A DNA stretch of 5,394 nucleotides from Ruminococcus sp. UBA946 (GTDB taxonomy: Bacteria; Bacillota; Clostridia; Oscillospirales; Ruminococcaceae): contig DBCY01000210.1 of assembly GCA_002293295.1 (NCBI GenBank), positions 1 through 5,394 on the forward strand, in the 5' to 3' direction. Shown here one piece after another: positions 1 to 5,108 of this stretch. Below the pieces are notes generated by a model. It was not told where the DNA came from. It saw only the letters and a program-made list of their open reading frames with translations, and did not search any database. Both the position numbers and the translations under genes were made by a program. Within the stretch, counting starts at the first letter, position 1; each line of letters starts with the position of its first letter.

Positions 1-17
1 AAATCAGCACACTTTGA
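1..17 (+). CDS. 3' end of a second tnpW-like gene, cut by the window edge
   Basis: The first bases read (Q) I S T L stop, the same C-terminus as the complete TnpW gene ending at 1823, and they align without gaps to 1807-1823. The following leader is also shared, so this is most simply the end of another tnpW copy whose body lies left of the window. Only five codons are visible, so whether the gene is intact cannot be judged. Confidence 0.55.
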
Positions 18-32
18 AATTTTATGCAGCGG

Positions 33-61
33 TTGACTTCTTTACGGAAATGTTGTATAAT
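33..61 (+). promoter_or_regulatory. Consensus sigma-A-type promoter in leader copy A
   Basis: TTGACT at 33-38 and TATAAT at 56-61 are separated by exactly 17 bases, and both boxes are unchanged from copy B although the copies differ elsewhere. Transcription would start near 67-69. The first full-size gene downstream is the serine hydrolase at 282, which would then have a leader of about 210 bases. No clear terminator was seen between them, so this promoter may now drive that gene (inference). Confidence 0.7.
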
Positions 62-101
62 AAAATTGCCACAAATGAGTTGACTGCTGAAAGGAGAATT
101 T

Positions 102-200
102 ATGGAATGGCGGGAATATTGGTGCGGTGAAATCAGAACGGACGTATGTATATTCTACCGATTACTTTTTAGTACACTTTATCAAGGACAGCGAAATTAA
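102..200 (+). pseudogene. Recombinase start remnant running into a chimeric 32-codon ORF
   Basis: The ATG at 102 has an ideal ribosome binding site (AAAGGAG at 90-96, five bases away), inherited from the recombinase leader. Only about the first four codons resemble the start of the intact recombinase. The frame then runs through unrelated sequence (beginning MEWREYW) to a TAA at 198. With its promoter and ribosome binding site this 32-residue peptide could be made, but it has no serine recombinase motif and I recognise no function. It most likely marks where a former recombinase gene was cut. Confidence 0.35.
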
Positions 201-216
201 TCCCATAAAATCCTGA
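106..216 (+). pseudogene. Possible C-terminal fragment of an unrecognised protein
   Basis: Read in the frame of position 106, the DNA after the leader junction is open to a TGA at 214-216. Its composition looks protein-like (for example SERTYVYSTDYFLVHF, ending INPIKS). It has no start codon of its own and its beginning coincides with the end of the leader similarity, as expected for the tail of a gene fused to copy A. I cannot assign a family. An open frame of this length could also be chance. From 217 to 281 I see only the region leading to the hydrolase ribosome binding site. Confidence 0.22.
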
Positions 217-281
217 CAGCTTTGCACTTAAAGCATAGTTGATACTAAGATATTTTACAAAACAGGGAGAGAAAAAAATTG

Positions 282-1328
282 ATGGATAATTATCAACGTT
301 TACAGAAAGCTTTTGCGGCGGCTACAAAGTCCTCTTTAGTTCATGAAGCGGTCTTATTTGCAGAAAGCACAAATGGTGATTTTTCTAAGGATTTCAGTTA
401 TGGCGGACGGGATATAGACACCCCAATGCTTATGGCAAGCATTACAAAGATGTTTACAACGGCTTGCGTTTTGAAACTCTGCGATGAAAATCGAATGGCA
501 TTAAATGATAAACTCACTATGTATTTTAAAGATGATATATTAAGTGGACTGCACATTTATAAAGGGCATGAATACTCTTTTAACTTAACCGTTTCCGATT
601 TGCTATTTCAAACCAGCGGATTGCCGGACAGTTTTGAATCCGCGAACCAAGCCCAAAGTCCTATGATGAAAACTCTCTTGCACGAGGACTCGTATATATC
701 CTTTGAACAAACACTTTCAGAAACCAAGTCTCTGACGCCGCGCTTTACGCCAAGCACGGACGGAAAAGCATATTATGCAAATATCAACTTTGACTTATTA
801 GGAGAGATTATAGAGAAAATCACCCGCCTGCCACTTGCCGATGCGTATAGGCAATTCATTTTTGAGCCGTTGAATCTGCATAATACCAATTTGCCGGGTA
901 GAGATAAAGATTTTGTCCCTCATACTTTTTATAAATCACAAAAACTTGAGCGCCCAAAACTCATTGCTTCCTGTCGCGCAAGCGGCGGGTGTGTGTCTAC
1001 TGTCAGAGATTTGATGGATTTCAGCAAGGGCTTTTGGCAAGGGAAGCTGTTTAAGAAAGAAGTATTTGAGCGGCTTTCGGTTTACAGAAGGTTGCAGGCT
1101 AACAAAGGACCTATTTGTTATGGAGGAGGCTATATGCGGATATCTTTGGAGGGATTGACAACTCTTTTTATGGGAAAAGGCGAACTGTTAGGTCACTCAG
1201 GTTCAACAGGGTCGTTCGCGTTCTACTATCCGCAAAAGGATTGTCACATTGTTGGCGACCTTGTGCAATTGGCAAACCCGGCGCTTCCGATTAGACTTAT
1301 AATGAAACTGGCTATGTCTTTAAAATAA
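282..1328 (+). CDS. Serine hydrolase, beta-lactamase/PBP-like family (PF00144 type)
   Basis: The 348-residue product carries the three motifs of serine beta-lactamase-like enzymes: SITK at residues 53-56 (nucleophile Ser53, general base Lys56), YAN at 165-167, and HSG at 305-307 in place of K-T/S-G. The segment QTSGLPD near 110-116 is also typical of the class C/esterase B branch. Members hydrolyse beta-lactams, D-Ala peptides or small esters, so substrate and resistance role cannot be inferred. There is no signal peptide or membrane segment, which argues for a cytoplasmic enzyme and against a classical secreted beta-lactamase. The start is ambiguous: ATG 282 or the in-frame TTG at 279, both served by AGGGAGAG at 264-271. 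I chose ATG. It lies between the two recombinase-leader copies and looks like cargo. Confidence 0.88.
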   Translation: MDNYQRLQKAFAAATKSSLVHEAVLFAESTNGDFSKDFSYGGRDIDTPMLMASITKMFTTACVLKLCDENRMALNDKLTMYFKDDILSGLHIYKGHEYSFNLTVSDLLFQTSGLPDSFESANQAQSPMMKTLLHEDSYISFEQTLSETKSLTPRFTPSTDGKAYYANINFDLLGEIIEKITRLPLADAYRQFIFEPLNLHNTNLPGRDKDFVPHTFYKSQKLERPKLIASCRASGGCVSTVRDLMDFSKGFWQGKLFKKEVFERLSVYRRLQANKGPICYGGGYMRISLEGLTTLFMGKGELLGHSGSTGSFAFYYPQKDCHIVGDLVQLANPALPIRLIMKLAMSLK

Positions 1329-1521
1329 GAGCAGTGTGTCCAATAAACATACATGTGATTCGCAGGACGATATAGCAGCAAAACTGAAATTACCAAGACA
1401 AGTTTTTAATTCATCCGAACAATTTACTTATTCCTCTTTGAGCTATGTTAAAAAAGGCTCGAAATCCATTAATTACCATAATTTCTTGACTTAATAATAA
1501 ATAAAAACATAAAAAATTTTT
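1329..1521. other. Gap after the hydrolase, with a weak open frame and a weak promoter
   Basis: No convincing gene is present. One plus-strand frame is open from 1324 to a TAA at 1492-1494 (GTG at 1336 possible, about 52 codons; it contains KLKLPRQVFNSSEQF and ends HNFLT), but it lacks a ribosome binding site and I recognise no family. It may be a gene remnant. TTGACT at 1486-1491 followed after 16 bases by CATAAA at 1508-1513 is a possible weak promoter for tnpW, but its start point would fall right at the first terminator hairpin. Confidence 0.3.
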
Positions 1522-1554
1522 AACCGTCCTTTTTATGAGGGCGGTTATTTTTAT
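1522..1554 (+). terminator. Terminator-like hairpin after the hydrolase region
   Basis: AACCGTCC (1522-1529) pairs with GGGCGGTT (1539-1546) as an eight-pair stem with one G-T wobble and a nine-base loop, followed by ATTTTTAT. It would stop transcription coming from the hydrolase and leader copy A before tnpW. Confidence 0.65.
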
Positions 1555-1577
1555 AAAATTATACAACCCTTTATTCT

Positions 1578-1617
1578 AAGACTGTTAAGCAATATGCAGA
1601 ACAGTCTTTTTTATTTT
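1578..1617 (+). terminator. Second terminator-like hairpin, just upstream of tnpW
   Basis: AAGACTGTT (1578-1586) and AACAGTCTT (1600-1608) form a perfect nine-pair stem with a 13-base loop, followed by a T-rich tract to 1617. It ends ten bases before the tnpW ribosome binding site, so it is either a tandem terminator insulating the module or an attenuator in the tnpW leader. Confidence 0.65.
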
Positions 1618-1640
1618 GCAAAACTGAAAGGAGAAATTTC

Positions 1641-1823
1641 ATGATTGAAATTAAAGCAACCGCAGCACAAAAATCGGTTTCCAAAAACAGGACTTTAATC
1701 AAACATAAAATCGGTACGACCGTTTATGAGGTTTCGCTGTTTTTCAGCGACAAAAGCAAAGAAAACCTTAATGATAAAATCATGCGTTTGATTAAAAGCG
1801 ACCCGCAAATCAGCACACTTTGA
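1641..1823 (+). CDS. tnpW: TnpW family transposon-encoded small protein
   Basis: This 60-residue, Lys/Ser-rich basic protein sits directly upstream of a large serine recombinase, the standard position of TnpW (PF14202 type) in clostridial mobilizable elements. Its segment KIGTTVYEVSLFFSDKSKEN (residues 23-42), followed by DKIMRLI, fits that family as I remember it. The biochemical role is not established; it is presumed to act with the recombinase. The start at 1641 is supported by AAAGGAG at 1628-1633. It has no membrane segment or signal peptide. The 85 bases between its stop and the recombinase hold a separate consensus promoter, so the two genes can be transcribed independently. Two hairpins precede it. 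Its last five codons recur at the left edge of the window. Confidence 0.8.
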   Translation: MIEIKATAAQKSVSKNRTLIKHKIGTTVYEVSLFFSDKSKENLNDKIMRLIKSDPQISTL

Positions 1824-1919
1824 AATTTTGAGCAGCGGTTGACTTTTTTACGGAAATGTGGTATAATTAAAGTGCCGTAAACGGGTTGACCGCCGAAAGG
1901 AGCATTTATGCAAAGGCAG
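1807..1919 (+). repeat. Direct repeat, copy B: tnpW 3' end plus recombinase leader
   Basis: This is the intact counterpart of copy A at 1-113. It contains the last codons of tnpW, the recombinase promoter, the ribosome binding site and the first recombinase codons. Both copies also keep a GTTGAC in the -35 box and another about 47 bases later (1885-1890 here), close to the ribosome binding site. Confidence 0.85.
1839..1867 (+). promoter_or_regulatory. Consensus sigma-A-type promoter of the recombinase
   Basis: TTGACT (1839-1844) and TATAAT (1862-1867) lie 17 bases apart. The expected start near 1873-1875 gives a short leader of about 35 bases to the ATG at 1908. Such a near-perfect promoter for a recombinase gene suggests that control is exerted otherwise, for instance by repression or at the level of translation (inference). 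Confidence 0.75.
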
Positions 1920-3626
1920 TCAGCCGAAAAAATCAGCGCTCTTTACTGTCGTCTGTCACGCGACGATGACAACGAGGGAGATTCAAACAGCATTATAAAC
2001 CAAAAGAAGCTGTTGACGAAATATGCCGCGGAAAACGGATTTAAAAACACGCAGGTTTTTGTTGACGACGGTTTTTCAGGCAGTAATTTTCAGCGTCCCG
2101 ACTGGGAACGCATGATAAAAGAAATCGAAGCCGGAAACGTCGGTGCGGTTATCGTAAAGGATATGTCAAGGGTAGGACGGGATTATCTTCAAGTGGGTTT
2201 TTACACAGAAGTTATGTTCCGTGAAAAAGGAGTTCGGTTTATCGCCGTTAATAACGGAATCGACAGTGAGAACCAATCGTCTGATAACGATTTTACCCCG
2301 TTTCTGAATATAATGAACGAGTGGTATGTCAGGGATTGCAGCTGTAAAGTTTCCGCTACCTTTAAAGCCAAAGGCAAAGAGGGAAAGCATACGGGAAGCC
2401 ATCCTCTGTACGGCTATCTTAAAGACCCGAACGACAAAAGCAAATGGATTATAGACCCCGAAGCCGCCGAAGTAGTACGCCGCATTTTCCGAATGATAAT
2501 TGAGGGAAACGGAGCTTATGAAATAGCAAATATATTGCAGTCGGAAAAAGTATATTCGCCGTCATATTATTTATCAAGCAGAGGTGTGGGAAACAGGGTA
2601 AACAAGGTTTTTGACGACCCTTACCGATGGTGGGGAACGACAATAATCTATCTGCTTGAACGAGAGGAATATATGGGGCATACGGTAAACTTCAAGACCT
2701 ATAAAAATTCCTATAAAGATAAGAACCGAAAGCCTTCTCCGAAAGAAAACCGACTGATATTTGAGAATACCCATGAAGCGATAATTGACGAGGAAACATG
2801 GAAGCTTGCTCAAAAATTAAGAGAAACGGCAAGGTATCAAAAGGGAAGTTTCGGCGAACCGAACCGATTGACAGGACTTCTTTTCTGCGCCGATTGCGGA
2901 AGCAAAATGTACAATGAGAGGTCTGTATGGCACGGCAAGGAAAGGGACATTTATACTTGCTCTGCTTATCGCAAAAAGACAACGGACTGTACTATGCACC
3001 ATATTCGGTCGGAAGTCGTTGAAAACCTGATACTTGAAGCTGTGCGGGAAGTCAGCGGATATGTTAAAACAAATAAAAACGAGTTTATAAAAACAGTAAC
3101 GGAAATGTCGGAGGACAGGCGGGGGAAAACCGAGAAAACCCAGCGTAAAAAACTTACTGAAAGTGAAAAACGTATAAAGGAACTTGACAGGCTTATCCAA
3201 GGAATTTATGAGGATAAGGTCAGCGGAACCCTTTCCGATAAGCGGTTTATGAAGCTATCGGAAGAATACGAGCGGGAGCAGGAAGAACTGGAGCAAGTCA
3301 TATCGAAGCTGAAAAACGGAATTGAACATTTAAAAGACCAGTCCTTGAAGGCGGATAAATTTTTGGAACTGGCAGACCGCTACACCGATTTTGATAAACT
3401 GACTACTCCTATGTTAAATGAGTTTATCGAAAAAGTAGTAATTCATGAACGTGAAAAAGGCTATCGGTATACGAGCCGTCAAAGCGTTGACATTCACTTT
3501 AATTTTATCGGCAGGGTTGAGTTTCCGAAAGAAGAACCCGTCCAAAAAACCGATTTGATTAATTCAAAAAGATATGTGGCTAAAAACACGTCTTTCACTT
3601 CTCTTTCGGAGTTTCTTAACAAATAG
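1908..3626 (+). CDS. Large serine recombinase (TnpX-like, DUF4368-type C-terminus)
   Basis: A 572-residue site-specific recombinase that would excise and integrate the element. The N-terminal catalytic domain (about 8-145) has the nucleophile Ser17 in YCRLSRDD and the catalytic arginines 88 and 91 in KDMSRVGRDY. The recombinase DNA-binding domain follows (about 155-300, with GKHTGSHPLYGY). A zinc ribbon is formed by Cys327, Cys330, Cys351 and Cys361. A long charged coiled coil covers about 400-490, and the DUF4368-like end contains EKVVIHEREKGYRY and IHFNFIGRVEF. The length is normal for this subfamily, shorter than classical TnpX as I recall it. All key residues are present, so it should be active. 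The ATG at 1908 has AAAGGAG at 1896-1902, five bases away. No terminator separates it from the next ORF, so the PIN module is probably on its transcript. Confidence 0.93.
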   Translation: MQRQSAEKISALYCRLSRDDDNEGDSNSIINQKKLLTKYAAENGFKNTQVFVDDGFSGSNFQRPDWERMIKEIEAGNVGAVIVKDMSRVGRDYLQVGFYTEVMFREKGVRFIAVNNGIDSENQSSDNDFTPFLNIMNEWYVRDCSCKVSATFKAKGKEGKHTGSHPLYGYLKDPNDKSKWIIDPEAAEVVRRIFRMIIEGNGAYEIANILQSEKVYSPSYYLSSRGVGNRVNKVFDDPYRWWGTTIIYLLEREEYMGHTVNFKTYKNSYKDKNRKPSPKENRLIFENTHEAIIDEETWKLAQKLRETARYQKGSFGEPNRLTGLLFCADCGSKMYNERSVWHGKERDIYTCSAYRKKTTDCTMHHIRSEVVENLILEAVREVSGYVKTNKNEFIKTVTEMSEDRRGKTEKTQRKKLTESEKRIKELDRLIQGIYEDKVSGTLSDKRFMKLSEEYEREQEELEQVISKLKNGIEHLKDQSLKADKFLELADRYTDFDKLTTPMLNEFIEKVVIHEREKGYRYTSRQSVDIHFNFIGRVEFPKEEPVQKTDLINSKRYVAKNTSFTSLSEFLNK

Positions 3627-3644
3627 ACTTCGGCTTGTCTTGAA

Positions 3645-3845
3645 TTGACTTTTGAGGAAGTCGAAAAAATAATAGGCAAAAAGCTTTGCAATTCAGCTTC
3701 TAAGTATCATTCTTACTGGTATCCCGCCCAAGACCGACCAATGGCAAATATTATTTATAATTCGGGGTATGATGTTAAGAGCGTGGATTTGAAAAAGAAG
3801 GTTGTTATGCTTGTAAAGCCGGAGCATTTAATGGAGGCGATGTGA
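3645..3845 (+). CDS. DUF7662-like small protein, apparently N-terminally truncated
   Basis: The frame encodes about 66 residues beginning LTFEEVEKIIGKKL, then SASKYHSYWYP, and later GYDVKSVDLKKK. This order (T-F-E-E-I-E-x-I-I-G, S-A-x-K-Y-x-x-W-W, V-x-x-V-D) matches the DUF7662 pattern as I remember it. Such proteins usually have some 15-25 residues before this point; here the frame runs back in phase to the recombinase stop (TAG 3624-3626) with no ATG. The only start is TTG at 3645 without a visible ribosome binding site, so it is either truncated or poorly expressed. Its 3' end carries the PIN gene's ribosome binding site and its TGA abuts the next ATG, suggesting translational coupling. 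Function unknown; a regulatory or antitoxin role is a guess. Confidence 0.5.
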   Translation: MTFEEVEKIIGKKLCNSASKYHSYWYPAQDRPMANIIYNSGYDVKSVDLKKKVVMLVKPEHLMEAM

Positions 3846-4322
3846 ATGAGGAAACTTAAATTATATCTTGACACGTCCGTTATAAGTCATCTTTCTGCGG
3901 ACGATACGCCCGAAAAAATGACTGATACTATTAAGCTGTGGGAAGAAATCAAAATAGGCTTATACGATGTGGTTATTTCGGACATTTTGATTGAGGAAAT
4001 AACACGCTGTCCTCAGCCTAAACGCGACATACTGTTTACACATTTAGCGGAGATTGACTATTCCCGTGAAGAAATCACAGATGAAATAAGGGAGATTGCC
4101 GAACAGATTATAAATCTGGGCATACTGAAAGAAAAGAGCCGCGACGATTGCCTGCATATAGCGACCGCCGTTGCGAGCCAATGCGATTTTATTTTGTCTT
4201 GGAATTTCAAGCATATGGTAAACGTAAAAACCATAAAAGGAGTAAGGGCAATAACCAATCTTTGCGGTTATAATAATATTGATATTATTCAGCCGACAAT
4301 GCTTGTGGAAAAGGAGGATTAA
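3846..4322 (+). CDS. PIN-domain protein, probable VapC-like RNase toxin
   Basis: The 158-residue protein has PIN-domain features: the N-terminal strand LYLDTSVIS with Asp9, Glu50/Glu51 in ISDILIEEI, Asp101 in SRDDCLHIATA, and DFILSWNFKH (Asp114, Asn120) near the end. These acidic residues bind the metal ions used for RNA cleavage in the family. It is somewhat longer than classical VapC (about 130). The start at 3846 follows the preceding TGA directly and uses GGAGG at 3833-3837 inside the upstream ORF. Three bases after its stop comes a small charged protein, so it sits in a toxin-antitoxin-like arrangement. The family also includes non-toxin nucleases, so toxicity is inferred. Expression probably depends on the recombinase promoter, since no promoter is evident between 3627 and 3845. 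Confidence 0.8.
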   Translation: MRKLKLYLDTSVISHLSADDTPEKMTDTIKLWEEIKIGLYDVVISDILIEEITRCPQPKRDILFTHLAEIDYSREEITDEIREIAEQIINLGILKEKSRDDCLHIATAVASQCDFILSWNFKHMVNVKTIKGVRAITNLCGYNNIDIIQPTMLVEKED

Positions 4323-4325
4323 CCC

Positions 4326-4505
4326 ATGAACGAACCTGTTTTAAGCTCTGCTTTTACAGTGGAGGATATTCACAAAGTACGTGAATATAACTACGAACTC
4401 ACAAAGGATATGACAACGGAGGAACTTCGGGATTTCTATAAAAAGAGGGCTGACGAGGGAGAACTCCGCATTAAGGAATTAAGAAAACAGAGAATGTCTA
4501 TTTAA
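4326..4505 (+). CDS. Small charged protein, candidate antitoxin of the PIN protein
   Basis: A 59-residue ORF with an ideal ribosome binding site (AAGGAGG at 4311-4317, inside the end of the PIN gene) starts three bases after the PIN stop. The sequence begins MNEPVLSSAFTVEDIHKVRE and continues with YNYELTKDMTTEELRDFY; it is rich in Glu/Lys/Arg and predicted helical. I recall small proteins with the F-T-x-x-D-I-H-K-x-R-E and T-K-D-M-T motifs beside clostridial PIN genes, which supports an antitoxin role, but the neutralising activity is inferred. A hairpin terminator begins six bases after the stop, making this the last gene of the operon. Confidence 0.75.
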   Translation: MNEPVLSSAFTVEDIHKVREYNYELTKDMTTEELRDFYKKRADEGELRIKELRKQRMSI

Positions 4506-4510
4506 TAGTC

Positions 4511-4546
4511 AAAGCACTCGTCATTACGGCGGGTGCTTTCTGTTTT
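4511..4546 (+). terminator. Rho-independent terminator closing the recombinase-PIN operon
   Basis: AAAGCACTCGTC (4511-4522) pairs with GGCGGGTGCTTT (4528-4539) over 12 positions with two G-T wobbles and a five-base loop, followed by a T-rich tail (CTGTTTT). It lies immediately after the candidate antitoxin stop. Confidence 0.8.
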
Positions 4547-4593
4547 AAAATCAAAACCAAATTAGAATATGAAAAAATAATATCTGATAAATC

Positions 4594-4626
4594 AAGCAAT
4601 CGCTGAAAATGGCGGTTGCTTTTTTT
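4594..4626 (+). terminator. Terminator-like hairpin directly in front of the DUF3847 gene
   Basis: AAGCAATCGC (4594-4603) pairs with GCGGTTGCTT (4612-4621) over ten positions with one wobble, followed by a seven-T run. It ends 14 bases before the DUF3847 ribosome binding site, and no convincing promoter lies between the hairpin and the gene. An attenuator controlling the mobilization genes is as plausible as a plain terminator. Its 3' arm and tail (GGCGGTT, then TTTTTATAAA) resemble those of the hairpin at 1522-1554 before tnpW. Confidence 0.65.
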
Positions 4627-4654
4627 ATAAATAAATTTAAAAGGAGATTTTAAA

Positions 4655-4963
4655 ATGGCTAAAACCACATCGGAAAAATTAACGGGTGTCGAGGAACAAA
4701 TCAAACAGCTTGAAAATCAACGCAAACAGCTTTTGCAACAGGAAAGAGCCGAAAAACGCAAAGAAAGAAATCATCGTCTTATCGAATGGGGCGTGATTGT
4801 CGAGAGCGTTTTCAAAGAAGAAACGGAGATAACAAACGAGCAAATCAAAGCTATCATTACGGACGGTTTAACGGCTTATAAGCGGAATCCCGTAAAAACC
4901 GGCGCTGTCTTACCTGTAACGCCGGAAGCTGTGGAAGCGGACGGAGAAGCCGGCAAGGGATAA
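4655..4963 (+). CDS. DUF3847 family protein, probable mobilization accessory protein
   Basis: A 102-residue protein with a charged N-terminal helix or coiled coil (about 7-45, EEQIKQLENQRKQLL then ERAEKRKERNHRLIEWG), a short second domain (about 46-80, TNEQIKAIITDGLTAY) and a low-complexity tail rich in Ala, Glu, Val and Gly. This matches DUF3847, commonly found just upstream of MobA/MobL relaxases in clostridial elements. The function is not established. Its place next to oriT and its basic helix suggest a MobC-like helper that binds oriT or the relaxase (inference). The ATG at 4655 is served by AAGGAG at 4641-4646. Its TAA stop lies in the loop-proximal part of the first oriT inverted repeat, so ending translation and the oriT structure are physically linked. 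Confidence 0.75.
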   Translation: MAKTTSEKLTGVEEQIKQLENQRKQLLQQERAEKRKERNHRLIEWGVIVESVFKEETEITNEQIKAIITDGLTAYKRNPVKTGAVLPVTPEAVEADGEAGKG

Positions 4964-4971
4964 ATCCCTTG
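4954..4971. repeat. Perfect inverted repeat containing the DUF3847 stop
   Basis: CAAGGGAT and ATCCCTTG are perfect eight-base arms around AA. The TAA stop codon of the DUF3847 gene (4961-4963) covers the last base of the left arm and the loop. Confidence 0.8.
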
Positions 4972-4982
4972 TGAAACAAGGG
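4966..4982. repeat. Inverted repeat abutting nic, sharing an arm with its neighbour
   Basis: CCCTTGT (4966-4972) and ACAAGGG (4976-4982) pair perfectly around GAA. The left arm is largely the right arm of the 4954-4971 repeat, so only one of the two hairpins can form at a time on a given strand. The right arm ends exactly at the predicted nick. Confidence 0.75.
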
Positions 4983-5108
4983 CGCACTTATACACCTTAC
5001 AGGTGCGTGCGCTCCTGCGGAGGGCAAATCGCCCTTGCGGGCGAATCGGGGTCACGGCAAGAAAAAATGCCGAAAAAATTTTTTGAACTCTGCTTTTGAC
5101 TTTCGTGT

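Larger units (their letters stand above)
1..113 (+). repeat. Direct repeat, copy A: tnpW 3' end plus recombinase leader
   Basis: Positions 1-104 align without gaps to 1807-1910. By hand I count 13 mismatches in 104 bases (about 87% identity). The shared block holds the TnpW stop, a consensus promoter, a ribosome binding site and an ATG. Weak similarity (9 of 12 bases) runs through the first four codons after each ATG and then ends. In copy B this leader drives the recombinase; here no recombinase follows. Copy A is therefore a remnant of a related element or of a duplication of this one. Confidence 0.85.
4954..5044 (-). other. oriT: Origin of transfer (oriT), MOBQ type
   Basis: The minus strand contains TAAGTGCGCCCT (4990 down to 4979), the nic core of RSF1010/R1162 and of pIP501- and pSK41-type origins as I remember them. 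By analogy the nick falls between G4983 and C4982. Five-prime of it on the same strand is a hairpin CACCT-GTA-AGGTG (5005 down to 4993), the usual place of the relaxase-recognition repeat. On the other side lie two overlapping repeats, 4954-4971 and 4966-4982, the latter ending at the nic. Further hairpins follow at 5021-5035 and 5029-5044. The MobA/MobL gene lies about 350 bases to the right. This polarity would send the DUF3847, PIN and recombinase side in first and the relaxase last. Confidence 0.85.

Noticed and set aside
222..251. TTGCAC followed after 18 bases by TAAGAT as a promoter for the hydrolase
   Set aside because: Both boxes match the consensus poorly, and a far better promoter exists at 33-61.
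1884..1891. GGTTGACC/AGTTGACT flanking-base covariation between the two leader copies as an operator
   Set aside because: The dyad has only three-base arms and could be chance. The GTTGAC repetition is noted, but not enough to call a binding site.
2166..3200. Several minus-strand open frames of 64-127 codons opposite the recombinase
   Set aside because: They lie entirely within an intact recombinase gene with all its motifs, have unusual composition and no ribosome binding sites. They are shadows.
4498..4704. Minus-strand open frame of 68 codons
   Set aside because: It spans two terminator hairpins and the start of the DUF3847 gene. No ribosome binding site or recognisable domain.
5055..5084. 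CGGCA/TGCCG hairpin followed by A6T6 as a terminator
   Set aside because: The stem has only five pairs and the T run does not follow it directly on either strand, so a terminator call is not supported.
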